A DNA stretch of 64,000 bases from Kitasatospora sp. CB01950 (GCF_001905465.1 NZ_LISX01000002.1:371425-435424); one strand, 5' to 3'; shown: positions 34,712-43,854, counted from the stretch's first letter. The notes: a model not told the origin generated them from the sequence alone. Translations and numbers: made by a program.

Positions 34712-35839
34712 ATGCAGCTGACAGGCACCCCGTTCCTTATTCTGACGATCATCCTGGTGCCGATCTCCCTGGCGGTGGCGCTGCTGCTGTGGGGCAGGGT
34801 GCGTGGTCCGAAGCCCGTCCAGGCCCTGTCCAGGGTCATGATGCTGCTCTTCTGTCAGATCACCGCGGTGCTGACGGTCTTCGTGATGGTCAACAACGCC
34901 AATCTGATCTACGGCAGTTGGGACGACCTGCTGGGCACCGGCAACCACGTCCGCGCGGTGCCGAACGTGCAGGCCGACACCGGCGCCTCCGGCACCCCGG
35001 GCAACGACTCCAAGCAGCACACCAAGGTCGTCCAGCAGTTCAAGCCGGTCGGCGACTCCAAGGTGCCGAACGACGTGCAGACCACCGACCTGAAGGGCGC
35101 GGTCTCCGGCGTCGACGGCGAGGTGCTGGTCTGGCTGCCGCCGCAGTACAACGACCCGGCGTACAAGGACAAGACCTTCCCGGTGGTCGAGCTGCTGCCG
35201 GGCTGGCCGGGCTCCTCGAAGACCTGGTTCGGCACGCTCAAGGTGTCCGAGCAGCTGAAGCCGATGATGCAGAGCGGGCAGGTCGCGCCGTTCATCCTGG
35301 TCTCGCCGCGCACCAACCTGCTGGGCGACTCCGTCGACACCGGCTGCGCGGACGTGCCGGGCAAGGTCAACGCCGACACCTGGCTGTCCAAGGACGTCCC
35401 GCAGATGGTGCTGGACAACTTCCGGGTGGACCCCTCGGCGGACCGCTGGGCGGTGGCCGGCTACTCGGCGGGCGCGCACTGCGCGGCCAAGCTGGCGCTG
35501 GAGCACCCGGACCGCTACCGGGCCGGCATCAGCCTCTCCGGCTACAACGACCCGGGCGCGGAGGCCCAGTCGCTGACCGCGAAGGACCCGCACCTGAAGG
35601 AGATCAGCAACCCGCTGAACATCCTGAAGGACGCCAAGACCCCGCCGAAGACCGCGCTGTACGTCACCGGCAACCGGGGCGACGGCCTGGAGGGCGGCGA
35701 GGCGCTGAAGGCGGCGGCCAAGTCCCCGACCACGGTGACCGTGCAGGAGACCACCGGCCCGCACAGCAGCGACGTGTGGAAGCAGCTGGTCCCGGGCGTC
35801 TTCACCTGGCTGACCACGATCATCCCCGCCCAGCACTGA
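34712..35839 (+). CDS. Membrane-anchored alpha/beta-hydrolase (esterase)
   Basis: 375 residues from ATG 34712. Two N-terminal helices (FLILTIILVPISLAVALLLW and VMMLLFCQITAVLTVFVMV) anchor the protein; a linker of about 60 polar residues leads to an esterase D/antigen-85-like domain. LVWLPPQYNDPAYKDKTFPV, ELLPGWPGS and the nucleophile elbow GYSAGAHCA (Ser) are clear; Asp and His are probably in TGNRGDGLE and TTGPHSSDVW. The substrate is unknown; mycolyltransferase-like and acetylxylan-type activities occur in the family. The gene ends before a strong terminator. Confidence 0.85.
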   Translation: MQLTGTPFLILTIILVPISLAVALLLWGRVRGPKPVQALSRVMMLLFCQITAVLTVFVMVNNANLIYGSWDDLLGTGNHVRAVPNVQADTGASGTPGNDSKQHTKVVQQFKPVGDSKVPNDVQTTDLKGAVSGVDGEVLVWLPPQYNDPAYKDKTFPVVELLPGWPGSSKTWFGTLKVSEQLKPMMQSGQVAPFILVSPRTNLLGDSVDTGCADVPGKVNADTWLSKDVPQMVLDNFRVDPSADRWAVAGYSAGAHCAAKLALEHPDRYRAGISLSGYNDPGAEAQSLTAKDPHLKEISNPLNILKDAKTPPKTALYVTGNRGDGLEGGEALKAAAKSPTTVTVQETTGPHSSDVWKQLVPGVFTWLTTIIPAQH

Positions 35840-35858
35840 CGCACCCGCGCAGAAGCAG

Positions 35859-35888
35859 AAAGGGCCCGGCCGCCAGGCCGGGCCCTTT
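35859..35888. terminator. Bidirectional hairpin terminator
   Basis: AAAGGGCCCGGC (35859-35870) and GCCGGGCCCTTT (35877-35888) form a 12-bp perfect stem with a 6-base loop. It separates the convergent esterase gene and the lipoprotein gene ending at 35903. Confidence 0.9.
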
Positions 35889-35902
35889 CGCGTGTGCCGG
35901 GG

Positions 35903-36862
35903 TCAGGGATTCTTCGGCAGGGTGTTGACGTAGTCGGTGCCCGCGCCGTAGAAGCCGTCCACGGCCTGCTGGACCTCCGCCGCGGTGAGGGCCTGGTCGG
36001 CCTTGTAGTAGAACCAGTTGACCTTCATGTCCCAGCTGCGCGGGCCGGTGACCGAGGGCAGCAGGTCGATGAACCAGTTGCTGAAGTGGATGTCCATCCG
36101 CTCCCGGGCGACGTACTTGTCGGAGCTGGTGAACAGCTCCTTGCCGTCCAGCGAGTAGACCGCCTTGCCGTCCGTCGAGGTGACCATCAGGGTGTGCCAG
36201 CCCTCCAGCCGCTGCTTGACGGCGTGGGTGACGCGGTCGGGCGGGTCGGCCTTGAACCAGCTGGTGGTGTCGAGCTTCGGGCCGGGCGCGCCCCAGCCGC
36301 CGTTCGGCAGGTACTCGTAGTCGAGTTCGCTGTAGTTCGCCGAGGAGTCCTCGGGCGAGATCGGGAAGAAGGTCTGCACGACGTGGTCGCCGGTGCGGCC
36401 GCTGGACGGCTTGTCGCTGAACCGGATCCGGGCGGCGAAGGTCCCGTGGAACAGGTTGCCGCCGGTGCTCTGCACCTCGACCTGCTTGGTGCCCTGCTTG
36501 GTGCCGTCGGTGGTGGAGCGAAGTTGCAGCGCCCGGCCGCCCTTGGCGCTCTGGTCCTCGGGGAAGGACGCGCCGGCGGTGGTCCAGGTGTCCTTGATGC
36601 CCGGTCCGCCGCCGCCCTCGCGGACCTGCCAGCCGTGCGCGGCGAGGTTCGGATCGTCGGGGCCGGTGTAGTGGAAAGTGTCGAACAGGGTCCCCGGCGG
36701 CCCGCTCGGCGTCGGCGAAGCGCCGGCGGCGGGCCCGCCCTTCGCGGCGGAGTCCCCACCGGCGGCGGGGTCGCCGGTGCACGCGGCGAGCGCGCACAGC
36801 AGGGTGGGCAGCGCGATCACGCTCCACACGCGACGGCGGGGAAAGCGGCGGGACTGGCGCAC
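35903..36862 (-). CDS. Lipoprotein with glucanase/lectin-like (GH16-like) fold
   Basis: 319 residues from GTG 36862; AAGGAG 5-6 nt upstream decides against the longer frame to 36901. The signal ends in the lipobox LAAC (about residue 28), followed by a Gly/Pro/Ser linker. The body shows a jelly-roll pattern (FDTFHYTGPDDPNLAAHGWQ, HGTFAARIRFSD) and the stretch YSELDYEYLPNGGWG, which looks like the GH16 catalytic E-x-D-x-E region as ELDYE. It may be a cell-surface beta-glucan hydrolase or binding protein. The spacing ELDYE is one residue off the classical motif, so activity is uncertain. Confidence 0.75.
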   Translation of the reverse strand: MRQSRRFPRRRVWSVIALPTLLCALAACTGDPAAGGDSAAKGGPAAGASPTPSGPPGTLFDTFHYTGPDDPNLAAHGWQVREGGGGPGIKDTWTTAGASFPEDQSAKGGRALQLRSTTDGTKQGTKQVEVQSTGGNLFHGTFAARIRFSDKPSSGRTGDHVVQTFFPISPEDSSANYSELDYEYLPNGGWGAPGPKLDTTSWFKADPPDRVTHAVKQRLEGWHTLMVTSTDGKAVYSLDGKELFTSSDKYVARERMDIHFSNWFIDLLPSVTGPRSWDMKVNWFYYKADQALTAAEVQQAVDGFYGAGTDYVNTLPKNP

Positions 36863-37186
36863 ACGGGCTCCTTGGGGCGCAGCGGCGGCAGCTGTGGACA
36901 CGCCTGTTGCGCGGGGATCGACGACCGGTCGGAGGCGGTCATCCTAACGGGGCTCACACGCCGCGCCGCCGCCGGGACGGCCCGGCCGGGCGGCCATCGG
37001 CCGAGGTCAACGGTCCGTGCACAGGTACATACCAGTACGTGGCGGTAAGAGTCTCGATCCGATCACAACCCTGACCCAGAAGGTGTCGAAAGTGGACATC
37101 GACGCCAATTCGTCCCAGGTCGGTGCACTACCGTTCGAGTCACGCTCCCGCGGTCTTCGCTCCCTGCCCCTGAAAGGCCTCGCTCG
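36863..37186. other. Divergent intergenic region
   Basis: No coding frame is credible. The interval separates the lipoprotein gene from the polysaccharide operon and must hold the operon promoter. A small inverted repeat GTAC-N6-GTAC lies at about 37025-37038. I see no clear -35/-10 pair and no known riboswitch. Confidence 0.5.
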
Positions 37187-37693
37187 GTGCGCCCTGCCAT
37201 GACTTCCTCCGAGCGCGCGTCGGCGTACCCGACTGCGCCCGGCGCGCCCGGCCCGGACGGGTTCGAGGAGCCGTTCACCGAACGGCCGTTCGCCGAAGAG
37301 CCGCTGCCCGAAGAGCCGCTGCCCGAAGCGGTGTTCGTGGACGAGTCGGGTCTGCGCGGCCGGCTGCTGCGCGGTCTCGGCTGGCCGGTGTCGGTGGTGG
37401 GCGCGGTGCTGGCGGTGGCGATGGGCGGCAGCCTGATCGGCGTTCAGGCGGACGCCCCGGCGATGGAGATCCCCCCGCAGACCGCACAGCCGGCGCAGCC
37501 CGCGCCGTCGGCGTCCCCCTCCGCCTCGGCCGAGAAGTCGCCCTCGCCGTCCTCGTCCTCCTCCCCGTCGCGGACGCCCTCGCACTCCACCTCGCCCAAA
37601 CCGGGCAGCTCGACCGGCGGCTCGACCGGCGGCTCGACCGGCGGCTCGAAGACCAGCGGGAAACCGTCGGCGCCGTCGAGCAAGCACCCCTGA
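37187..37693 (+). CDS. Ser/Pro-rich single-pass membrane protein of the polysaccharide operon
   Basis: 168 residues from GTG 37187, with GAAAGG about ten bases upstream; ATG 37199 is an alternative. The N-terminal 55 residues are acidic and contain repeats of EEPLPEEPLPE. One membrane helix (PVSVVGAVLAVAMGGSLIGV) leads to an outside tail rich in Ser, Pro and Gly with GGSTGGSTGGS. No enzymatic motif is present. It is 33 bases upstream of the synthase gene and may be an accessory or scaffold for the synthase. Confidence 0.75.
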   Translation: MRPAMTSSERASAYPTAPGAPGPDGFEEPFTERPFAEEPLPEEPLPEAVFVDESGLRGRLLRGLGWPVSVVGAVLAVAMGGSLIGVQADAPAMEIPPQTAQPAQPAPSASPSASAEKSPSPSSSSSPSRTPSHSTSPKPGSSTGGSTGGSTGGSKTSGKPSAPSSKHP

Positions 37694-37726
37694 TCCATTC
37701 GCACCACCCCTTTCCAGGAGCGCCCT

Positions 37727-39880
37727 TTGTCCCGCCACCAGCGCCGGCGGCAGTCCCTGCTGAGGCCGCGCCGACTGGCCGCGCCGCCGTTGCGTTTCGT
37801 GATGCCGCTGTCCCTGCTGGCGTGCCTGCTGGTACTGCTGGTGCTGCGCGGCCTCTCCACCAACGAGGTGTTCCACGACACCCGGATCGCGGAGTCCGTC
37901 GACAAGACCACCGTCCCCGAAGACCTGCTCACGGGCGGCCCGGTGATCGACGCGCGCGGCGACCACAAGGCGAACCCGGTGAGCTACCGGATTCCGGACA
38001 AGACGGTGGTGCTGAGCTTCGACGACGGCCCCTCGCCGGAGTGGACGCCGAAGATCCTGAGCGTGCTGAAGGCGCACGACATCCGCGCGGACTTCTTCGT
38101 CACCGGCGCGATGACCACCCGCAACCCGGAGCTGATCCGGCAGATCGTCGGGGACGGCCACGAGATCGGCCTGCACACCTTCACCCACCCCGACCTGGCG
38201 TTCCAGTCGCACTCCCGGATCGGCTGGGAGCTGGCGCAGACCCAGCTGGCGCTGGCCGGCGTCGCGGGCGTGCACAGTTCGCTGTTCCGGCCGCCGTACT
38301 CCTCGAACGCCTCCGCGATGGACGACTGGAACTACCCGGTCATCAAGTATGTGGGCGCGCACGGCTACCTGACGGCGTTCATCGACCGCGACACCGACGA
38401 CTGGAAGCGCCCGGGCGTCGAGGAGATCGTCAAGGCCGCGATGCCGTCCACGCCGGGCGCGGGCGAGCTGATCCTGCTGCACGACGCGGGCGGCGACCGC
38501 GCCGAGACCGTCGAGGCGCTGGAGCAGATCATCGTCAAGCTCCAGGGCGAGGGCTACCGCTTCACCACCATCTCGGACGCGCTCGGCGCCTCCCCCGCGA
38601 TGGTGCCGGTGCACGGCTTCCAGCTGTGGGCGGGCAAGGGCTTCATCGGGGCGACCCAGGTCGCGGTGTACACCCTGCCGTTGCTGGTCGGGCTGCTCGC
38701 GCTGGTCGGGTTCCTGAACTTCGGCCGGTTCGCGCTGATGATCGTCCTCGCCCCGGTGCACGCCCGCCGCTCCAAGCGGCAGGGCGCGTGGGGGCCGCCG
38801 GTCACCGAGCCGGTGACCGTCCTCGTCCCGGCGTACAACGAGCGCGAGTGCATCGCCAACACCCTCAACTCGCTGGCCGCCAGCGACTATCCGATCGAGG
38901 TCATCGTCATCGACGACGGCTCGACGGACGGCACCGCGGACATCGTCGAGGAGATGGACCTGCCGTTCGTCCGGCTGATCCGCAAGGTCAACGGCGGCAA
39001 GCCCAGCGCGCTGAACGCCGGTGTCGCGGCCGCCTCGTACGACATCGTGGTGATGATGGACGGCGACACCGTGTTCGAGCCGTCCACGGTGCGGGAGTTG
39101 GTGCAGCCGTTCGGCGACCCGGGGATCGGGGCGGTCGCGGGCAACGCCAAGGTCGGCAACCGGGACAGCCTGATCGGGGCCTGGCAGCACATCGAGTACG
39201 TCCTCGGCCACAACCTGGACCGCCGGATGTACGACGTGCTGAACGTCATCCCGACCATCCCGGGTGCGGTCGGCGCGTTCCGCAAGGAGGCGCTGCGGGC
39301 GGTCGGCGGGATGAGCGACGACACCCTCGCCGAGGACACCGACATCACCATGGCGGTGCTCTCCGACGGCTGGCGGATCGTCTACGCGGAGCGCGCCCGC
39401 GCCTGGACCGAGGCGCCGGCCAGCCTCCAGCAGCTGTGGTCGCAGCGCTACCGCTGGAGCTACGGCTCCATGCAGGCGATGTGGAAGCACCGCCGCGCGG
39501 TGATCGCCCGCGGCCCGGCGGGCCGCTTCGGCCGGATCGGGCTGCCGCTGGTGGTGCTGTTCGGCGTGGTCGCGCCGCTGCTGGCGCCGCTGGTCGACCT
39601 GTTCCTGCTGTACGGCATCCTGTTCACCGACGCCTCGCTCACCCTCGCCAGTTGGGGCGGCTTCATCGCGATGCAGGCCCTGCTGTCCTGGTACGCCTTC
39701 CGGCTGGACCGCGAGAAGCCCTGGCACCTGATCAGCCTGCCGCTCCAGCAGGTGGTGTACCGGCAGCTGATGTACATCGTCCTGCTGCAGTCCACGATCA
39801 CCGCGTTGACCGGTGGCCGGCTGCGCTGGCAGAAGCTCCGGCGCACCGGCGAGGTCGCCGCCGCACCGGTGGAGGCCTGA
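37727..39880 (+). CDS. matB: Polysaccharide deacetylase-glycosyltransferase 2 fusion (MatB-like)
   Basis: 717 residues from TTG 37727 with AGGAG 7 nt upstream. After a membrane helix (about 25-41) comes a NodB deacetylase domain: VVLSFDDGPSPEW (Asp 99-100) and LHTFTHPDL, then RPPYSSN and LLHDAGG. A helix pair near 300-340 leads to a processive GT2 domain: VLVPAYNERECI, VIDDGSTDGT, MMDGDTV, EDTDIT and QRYRW, then three C-terminal helices. The same single-chain architecture is found in Streptomyces MatB, needed for poly-beta-1,6-N-acetylglucosamine and hyphal clumping. The synthase part would polymerise UDP-GlcNAc while the outer domain removes acetyl groups. Confidence 0.88.
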   Translation: MSRHQRRRQSLLRPRRLAAPPLRFVMPLSLLACLLVLLVLRGLSTNEVFHDTRIAESVDKTTVPEDLLTGGPVIDARGDHKANPVSYRIPDKTVVLSFDDGPSPEWTPKILSVLKAHDIRADFFVTGAMTTRNPELIRQIVGDGHEIGLHTFTHPDLAFQSHSRIGWELAQTQLALAGVAGVHSSLFRPPYSSNASAMDDWNYPVIKYVGAHGYLTAFIDRDTDDWKRPGVEEIVKAAMPSTPGAGELILLHDAGGDRAETVEALEQIIVKLQGEGYRFTTISDALGASPAMVPVHGFQLWAGKGFIGATQVAVYTLPLLVGLLALVGFLNFGRFALMIVLAPVHARRSKRQGAWGPPVTEPVTVLVPAYNERECIANTLNSLAASDYPIEVIVIDDGSTDGTADIVEEMDLPFVRLIRKVNGGKPSALNAGVAAASYDIVVMMDGDTVFEPSTVRELVQPFGDPGIGAVAGNAKVGNRDSLIGAWQHIEYVLGHNLDRRMYDVLNVIPTIPGAVGAFRKEALRAVGGMSDDTLAEDTDITMAVLSDGWRIVYAERARAWTEAPASLQQLWSQRYRWSYGSMQAMWKHRRAVIARGPAGRFGRIGLPLVVLFGVVAPLLAPLVDLFLLYGILFTDASLTLASWGGFIAMQALLSWYAFRLDREKPWHLISLPLQQVVYRQLMYIVLLQSTITALTGGRLRWQKLRRTGEVAAAPVEA

Positions 39881-39883
39881 CCC

Positions 39884-41119
39884 ATGAGCGACACCATCCG
39901 CCTGCGAATCCCCGAGCAGCTGCGCCGCGATCTGCCCGCCGACCCGCCGCCGCCCGCGGCCCGCAAGGGCGGCCGGGACCGCTACCTGGACCTGCTGCGC
40001 GCCCTGGCGCTGGTCCGCGTGGTGCTGTACCACAACTTCGGCTGGTTCTTCCTGCCGCTGCTCTTCCCGTCGATGGGCGTGATGTTCGCGCTGGCGGGCT
40101 CGCTGATGACGCGTTCGCTGAGCCGCCCCGCGCTCGGCGTGATCCGGGGCCGGCTGCGCCGCCTGCTGCCGCCGATGTGGCTGTTCGGCGCGATCGTGGT
40201 CGCCCTCCAGGTCCTCGACGGCGGCGGCCCGGACTCCGACGGCCACCCCGCGTGGTGGTGGGCGAAGCTGGCGTTCTGGGTGCTGCCGCTGAGCACTCCC
40301 CCGTTCGCCGCGGACGGGCTGCACGGCTTCGGCGGGCACCTGGAGTCCGGCTGGGCGACCCAGCTGGTGGTGCCGCTGTGGTACCTGCGGGCCTACCTCT
40401 GGTACGTGCTGCTGTCGCCGCTGATGCTGAAGGCCCTGCGGCGCTTCCCGCTGGTGACGCTCTTCACGCCGCTGGCGATCGTGATCGTCATGAACGGCTT
40501 CTTCCCCGACCAGGACGTCGTCTGGCCCCGGGTGTGGGAGACCGCCAACGACTTCGCCATGTTCGGCTCCTGCTGGATCCTCGGCATGGCCCACCAGGAG
40601 GGCCTGCTGCGGAGGATTCCGCAGTACGTGCTGCCCTCGATCGCCCCGCTGATCATGGTGGCGGGCTTCTGGTACCTGCAGACCCGGCCGGTCGATCCGA
40701 CCCAGCAGACCGACATCGAGGCCTGGCCGATCGCCCAGGCGGTGTGGTCGTTCGGCTTCGTCGCCATGCTGCTGCACATCAGCCCGTCCTGGGAGCAGTG
40801 GCCCGCGCCGCTGGAACGCTGGAACGGCCTGGTGAGCCTGCTGAACTCGCGGGCCGTCAGCGTCTACCTGTGGCACGTGACGGCCCTGGTGTGCGCGGTC
40901 CCGCTGATCGACCGGCTGTGGGAGGTCGACTTCTTCTACGCGCACCTCAAGTGGCTGCTGACCAGCCAGTGGTTCACCCTGCTGGTCGGCATCCCGCTGC
41001 TGGCCCTGCTGGTGCTGGTGTTCGGCTGGGTCGAGGACGTCGCGGCCAGGCGCAGGCCCCGGCTGTTCCCGTACCCGCGCCGCCCGCGCCGCCTGCGCGG
41101 CCGGCGGCGCAACGCCTGA
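39884..41119 (+). CDS. Membrane acyltransferase family 3 protein
   Basis: 411 residues from ATG 39884, four bases after the previous stop. About ten membrane helices. The N-terminal RDRYLDLLRALALVRVVLYH holds the conserved Arg and His of the acyltransferase-3 (OafA/NodX-like) fold; RGRLRRLLPPMW is the second family signature. Such proteins O-acetylate or O-succinylate surface glycans. Its tight coupling to the deacetylase-glycosyltransferase suggests it decorates the same polymer. The final 30 residues are highly basic. Confidence 0.88.
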   Translation: MSDTIRLRIPEQLRRDLPADPPPPAARKGGRDRYLDLLRALALVRVVLYHNFGWFFLPLLFPSMGVMFALAGSLMTRSLSRPALGVIRGRLRRLLPPMWLFGAIVVALQVLDGGGPDSDGHPAWWWAKLAFWVLPLSTPPFAADGLHGFGGHLESGWATQLVVPLWYLRAYLWYVLLSPLMLKALRRFPLVTLFTPLAIVIVMNGFFPDQDVVWPRVWETANDFAMFGSCWILGMAHQEGLLRRIPQYVLPSIAPLIMVAGFWYLQTRPVDPTQQTDIEAWPIAQAVWSFGFVAMLLHISPSWEQWPAPLERWNGLVSLLNSRAVSVYLWHVTALVCAVPLIDRLWEVDFFYAHLKWLLTSQWFTLLVGIPLLALLVLVFGWVEDVAARRRPRLFPYPRRPRRLRGRRRNA

Positions 41120-41126
41120 CGGGCCG

Positions 41127-42665
41127 TCAGGCGATCTGGAGGGCCAGGTAGAAGTCCACCCGGTCCTCCAGCCGGGACAGGTCGCGGCCGGTGAGCTCCT
41201 CGATCCGGCCGATCCGGTAGCGCAGCGTGTTGACGTGCACGTGCAGTTGGGCGGCGCAGCGGGTCCAGGAGCCGTCGGCGCGCAGGAACGCGGCGAGGGT
41301 GTGCAGCAGGTCGGCCTGGTGCTCCTCGTCGTAGACGGTGACGGGGTCGAGCAGCCGGGCCCGGAAGGTGCGCCGGACCTCGTCGGGGACGGCGGCCAGC
41401 AGCAGGACGTGCGAGGCGAGTTCCTCGGGTCCGGCGACCCGGATCCGGCCGGCCCTGGTGTCGGCGACCCGGCGGGCGTGCCGGGCCTCGTCGAGGGCGC
41501 CGCGCAGCCCGGCCGGATCGGCGGTGGGCGCGCACACGCCGACGGCGATCCGCTGCTCCGCGTCGAGTCCGGCTTCCAGCGGGGCCAGCAGGGCCCGTAC
41601 CTCGTCGGCGGGGACGGCGGCGGCGTCGGGGGCGGGCAGCACGGCGACGGCGCCGGTGGGGCCGGCGGCGGCGACCAGGGCGGTGCCGGGCAGCGCCTCT
41701 TCGAGGATCGGGCGCAGCGCGCCGTCGGGCAGTCCGGTGGCGTCGGCGGACAGCACCAGCCGGCGGGCGTGGCCCTCGCCGTGCAGGGCGCGGCCGATCT
41801 CGGCGGGGTCGGCGTCGCGGCGCAGCAGGGAGAGGAGTTCGTCGGCGATCCGGCGGCGCAGGCGGCGGCTCTCGTCGCGGCGGACGCGTTCGGCGGCGAC
41901 CAGGCGGGCCAGGTTGTCGGCGAGCTGGCGGCGTTTGGCGGGCCATTCGGCGAGGTCGCCGGCGAGGACGAGGATCCAGTCGGCGAGCGGGGTGGGGCCG
42001 GCGGTCTCGGCGGCGGGCAGCAGCGAGTAGGCGCCGTCGGCGAGCCGGACCCGGTGCGGGGGGCGGTGGCCGCGCTGCTGGGCGGCGAGGTGGGCGCGGG
42101 CCAGGCGGTCGCGGTCGGCGGGGGCGAGGCGGTCGGCGGCACCGGCGACGACCTGGCCGGTGGGGGTGAGCACCCAGCAGTCCAGGTCGAGGTCGCCGCC
42201 GAGCAGGTCGAGGACGGCGTCCAGGCCGCCCGCGCCGGCGGCGGAGACCAGCAGCCGGTGCCGGTCGACGAGGGCGGCGAGGTCGGCGGCCCGTCCGGCG
42301 GAGACGTGCCGGCCGACGTACTCGGTGAGGGTGCCGAAGGCGATGTCGTCGGGGACGGCGAGCAGCGGCAGCCGGTGCCGGCGGCAGGCCTCGACCAGGT
42401 CGTCGGGGACGGGTCCGACCTCCACCTCGCCGGCGCCGAGCGCGGCCGCGCCGCCCGCCACCAGGGTGCGTACGAAGCGCGCGGAGTCGGCGGGGGCGGT
42501 GCGCCACAGCATGCCGGTGAGGACGAGTTCGCCGCCGTGCAGGAACCGGCCGGGGTCCTGGAGGTCGGTGGTCATCACGCCGGTGACCTGGCGGTCGAGT
42601 TCGTCCTCGCCGGCGAGCAGGCGCAGTCGGGGTGCGCCGGGGGCGAGCAGGTCGCGGACGCGCAT
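41127..42665 (-). CDS. pucR: PucR-family transcriptional regulator of purine catabolism
   Basis: 512 residues from ATG 42665. N-terminal PucR domain (MRVRDLLAPGAPRLRLLAGE then LVLTGMLWRTAPADSARFVR) at about 1-120, a GGDEF-like middle, and a C-terminal HTH of the PucR/CdaR type (LHVHVNTLRYRIGRIEELTG) at about 470-495. Family members activate or repress purine, allantoin or amino-acid catabolism genes. It is divergent from the xanthine dehydrogenase operon, with 313 bases between, which strongly suggests that operon as its target. It is convergent with the acyltransferase gene, 7 bases away. Confidence 0.92.
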   Translation of the reverse strand: MRVRDLLAPGAPRLRLLAGEDELDRQVTGVMTTDLQDPGRFLHGGELVLTGMLWRTAPADSARFVRTLVAGGAAALGAGEVEVGPVPDDLVEACRRHRLPLLAVPDDIAFGTLTEYVGRHVSAGRAADLAALVDRHRLLVSAAGAGGLDAVLDLLGGDLDLDCWVLTPTGQVVAGAADRLAPADRDRLARAHLAAQQRGHRPPHRVRLADGAYSLLPAAETAGPTPLADWILVLAGDLAEWPAKRRQLADNLARLVAAERVRRDESRRLRRRIADELLSLLRRDADPAEIGRALHGEGHARRLVLSADATGLPDGALRPILEEALPGTALVAAAGPTGAVAVLPAPDAAAVPADEVRALLAPLEAGLDAEQRIAVGVCAPTADPAGLRGALDEARHARRVADTRAGRIRVAGPEELASHVLLLAAVPDEVRRTFRARLLDPVTVYDEEHQADLLHTLAAFLRADGSWTRCAAQLHVHVNTLRYRIGRIEELTGRDLSRLEDRVDFYLALQIA

Positions 42666-42978
42666 GGACGGGGCCCTTCGTGACGGTGCGGCGGGTGGTG
42701 CGGGTGCTCGTGGGGGTGATTCCGGGGTGGGGACGGCCCAGGGTGACCCGGTGGGCCGGCGGATCGTTCACATTGGACGAACGTACAGGACGGTGCGGCG
42801 GCGCACCGTCGGCGCTCATGCCATCGGTGACTGCCGGTGGCCCCGGTGGCGGAGGTTCACTGGCCTGCACGCCGCCGGGGCGTCCCCGGCCGCGTCCGTC
42901 CGTCGGCGAGGAGAGTCGGCGATGGGAGTCGGCGACGGGAGTCGGCGACGGGAGTCGGCGAAGAGAGGAGTCACCCGT
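42666..42978. other. Divergent pucR-xdh control region
   Basis: No gene is present. It contains the control sequences for pucR and the xanthine dehydrogenase operon and ends with a 13-bp tandem repeat just before the ribosome binding site (AGAGAGGAG) of the first xdh gene. Confidence 0.7.
42900..42961. repeat. 13-bp tandem repeat upstream of xdh genes
   Basis: GAGTCGGCGA recurs at 42913, 42926, 42939 and 42952, an exact period of 13 bases with the spacer GGG or TGG; a degenerate fifth copy begins at 42900. The array ends 18 bases before the ATG at 42979. Confidence 0.9.
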
Positions 42979-43854
42979 ATGGAGTTCCTTCGGCCCGCGT
43001 CCTGGGACGAGGCGCTCGCGGCGATGGCCGAGCACCCCGGCGCGCTGCCGGTCTCCGGCGGCACCGACGTCATGGTCGAGTTGAATTTCGACCTGCGCCG
43101 GCCGCCCGCGGTCCTCGACCTGAACCGCGTCGCCGAGTTGGCGGAGTGGAGCAGCGACGGCGCGTCGGTGCGGCTGGGCGCGGCGGTGCCGTACGCGCGG
43201 ATCATCGACGAGTTGGCGGGGCCGCTGCCGGGGCTGGCGACGGCGGCGCGGACGGTGGGCTCGCCGCAGATCCGCAACCGGGGCAGTGTCGGCGGCAACC
43301 TGGGCGCGGCCTCGCCGGCGGGTGACGCGCATCCGCCGCTGCTGGCGGCGGGCCGGGGGGTGCGGGTGGAGGCGCACTCGGTGCGCGGGGTGCGGCTGAT
43401 CCCGATCGACGAGTTCTACCTCGGGGTGAAGCGGAACTGCCTGGCCCCGGACGAGTTGATCCGGGCGGTGCGGATTCCGGTCGCCGACGGCCCGCAGCAG
43501 TTCTCCAAGGTCGGCACCCGCAACGCGATGGTGATCGCGGTGTGCGCGTTCGCCCTGGCCCTGCACCCGGCCGACGGCACGGTCGGCACCGGCATCGGCT
43601 CGGCCGCGCCGACGCCGCGCCGCGCGCCGGAGGCCGAGGAGTACCTGCGGGAGTCCCTGGACTGGACCTCCGGCGGGCCGCTCGACCCGCAGGTGCCGCT
43701 CCGCTTCGGCGAGTTGGTGGCGGCGGCGGCCGACCCGATCGACGACGTCCGGGGCACCGCCGCGTACCGGCGGCACGCCTTGGCCGTGCTGGCCCGGCGC
43801 ACCCTGGCGTGGTGCTGGGACGACTACCGCGAGCAGCTCGGGAGGACGGCATGA
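42979..43854 (+). CDS. xdhB: Xanthine dehydrogenase FAD-binding subunit
   Basis: 291 residues from ATG 42979 with GAGAGGAG upstream. FAD domain motifs: VSGGTDVMVELNFDLRRPPA, VGSPQIRNRGSVGGNLGAAS and ASPAGDAHPPLLAAG, followed by a CO-dehydrogenase flavoprotein C-terminal domain (SKVGTRNAMVIAVCAFALAL). The subunit passes electrons from the iron-sulfur subunit to NAD+. It begins a tightly coupled operon for oxidation of hypoxanthine and xanthine to urate. Confidence 0.93.
   Translation: MEFLRPASWDEALAAMAEHPGALPVSGGTDVMVELNFDLRRPPAVLDLNRVAELAEWSSDGASVRLGAAVPYARIIDELAGPLPGLATAARTVGSPQIRNRGSVGGNLGAASPAGDAHPPLLAAGRGVRVEAHSVRGVRLIPIDEFYLGVKRNCLAPDELIRAVRIPVADGPQQFSKVGTRNAMVIAVCAFALALHPADGTVGTGIGSAAPTPRRAPEAEEYLRESLDWTSGGPLDPQVPLRFGELVAAAADPIDDVRGTAAYRRHALAVLARRTLAWCWDDYREQLGRTA

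Noticed and set aside
37025-37190. Riboswitch (c-di-AMP type) before the polysaccharide operon
   Set aside because: No conserved ydaO/yuaA-type core could be recognised.
37007-42142. Minus-strand open frame of 1,711 codons across the polysaccharide operon
   Set aside because: The translation is low-complexity (Arg, Gln, His, Asp) and lies opposite well-supported deacetylase, synthase and acyltransferase genes; only 41127-42665 in another frame is real (PucR).
42900-42961. CRISPR-like array
   Set aside because: Units are directly adjacent with period 13 and no unique spacers; there are no cas genes.
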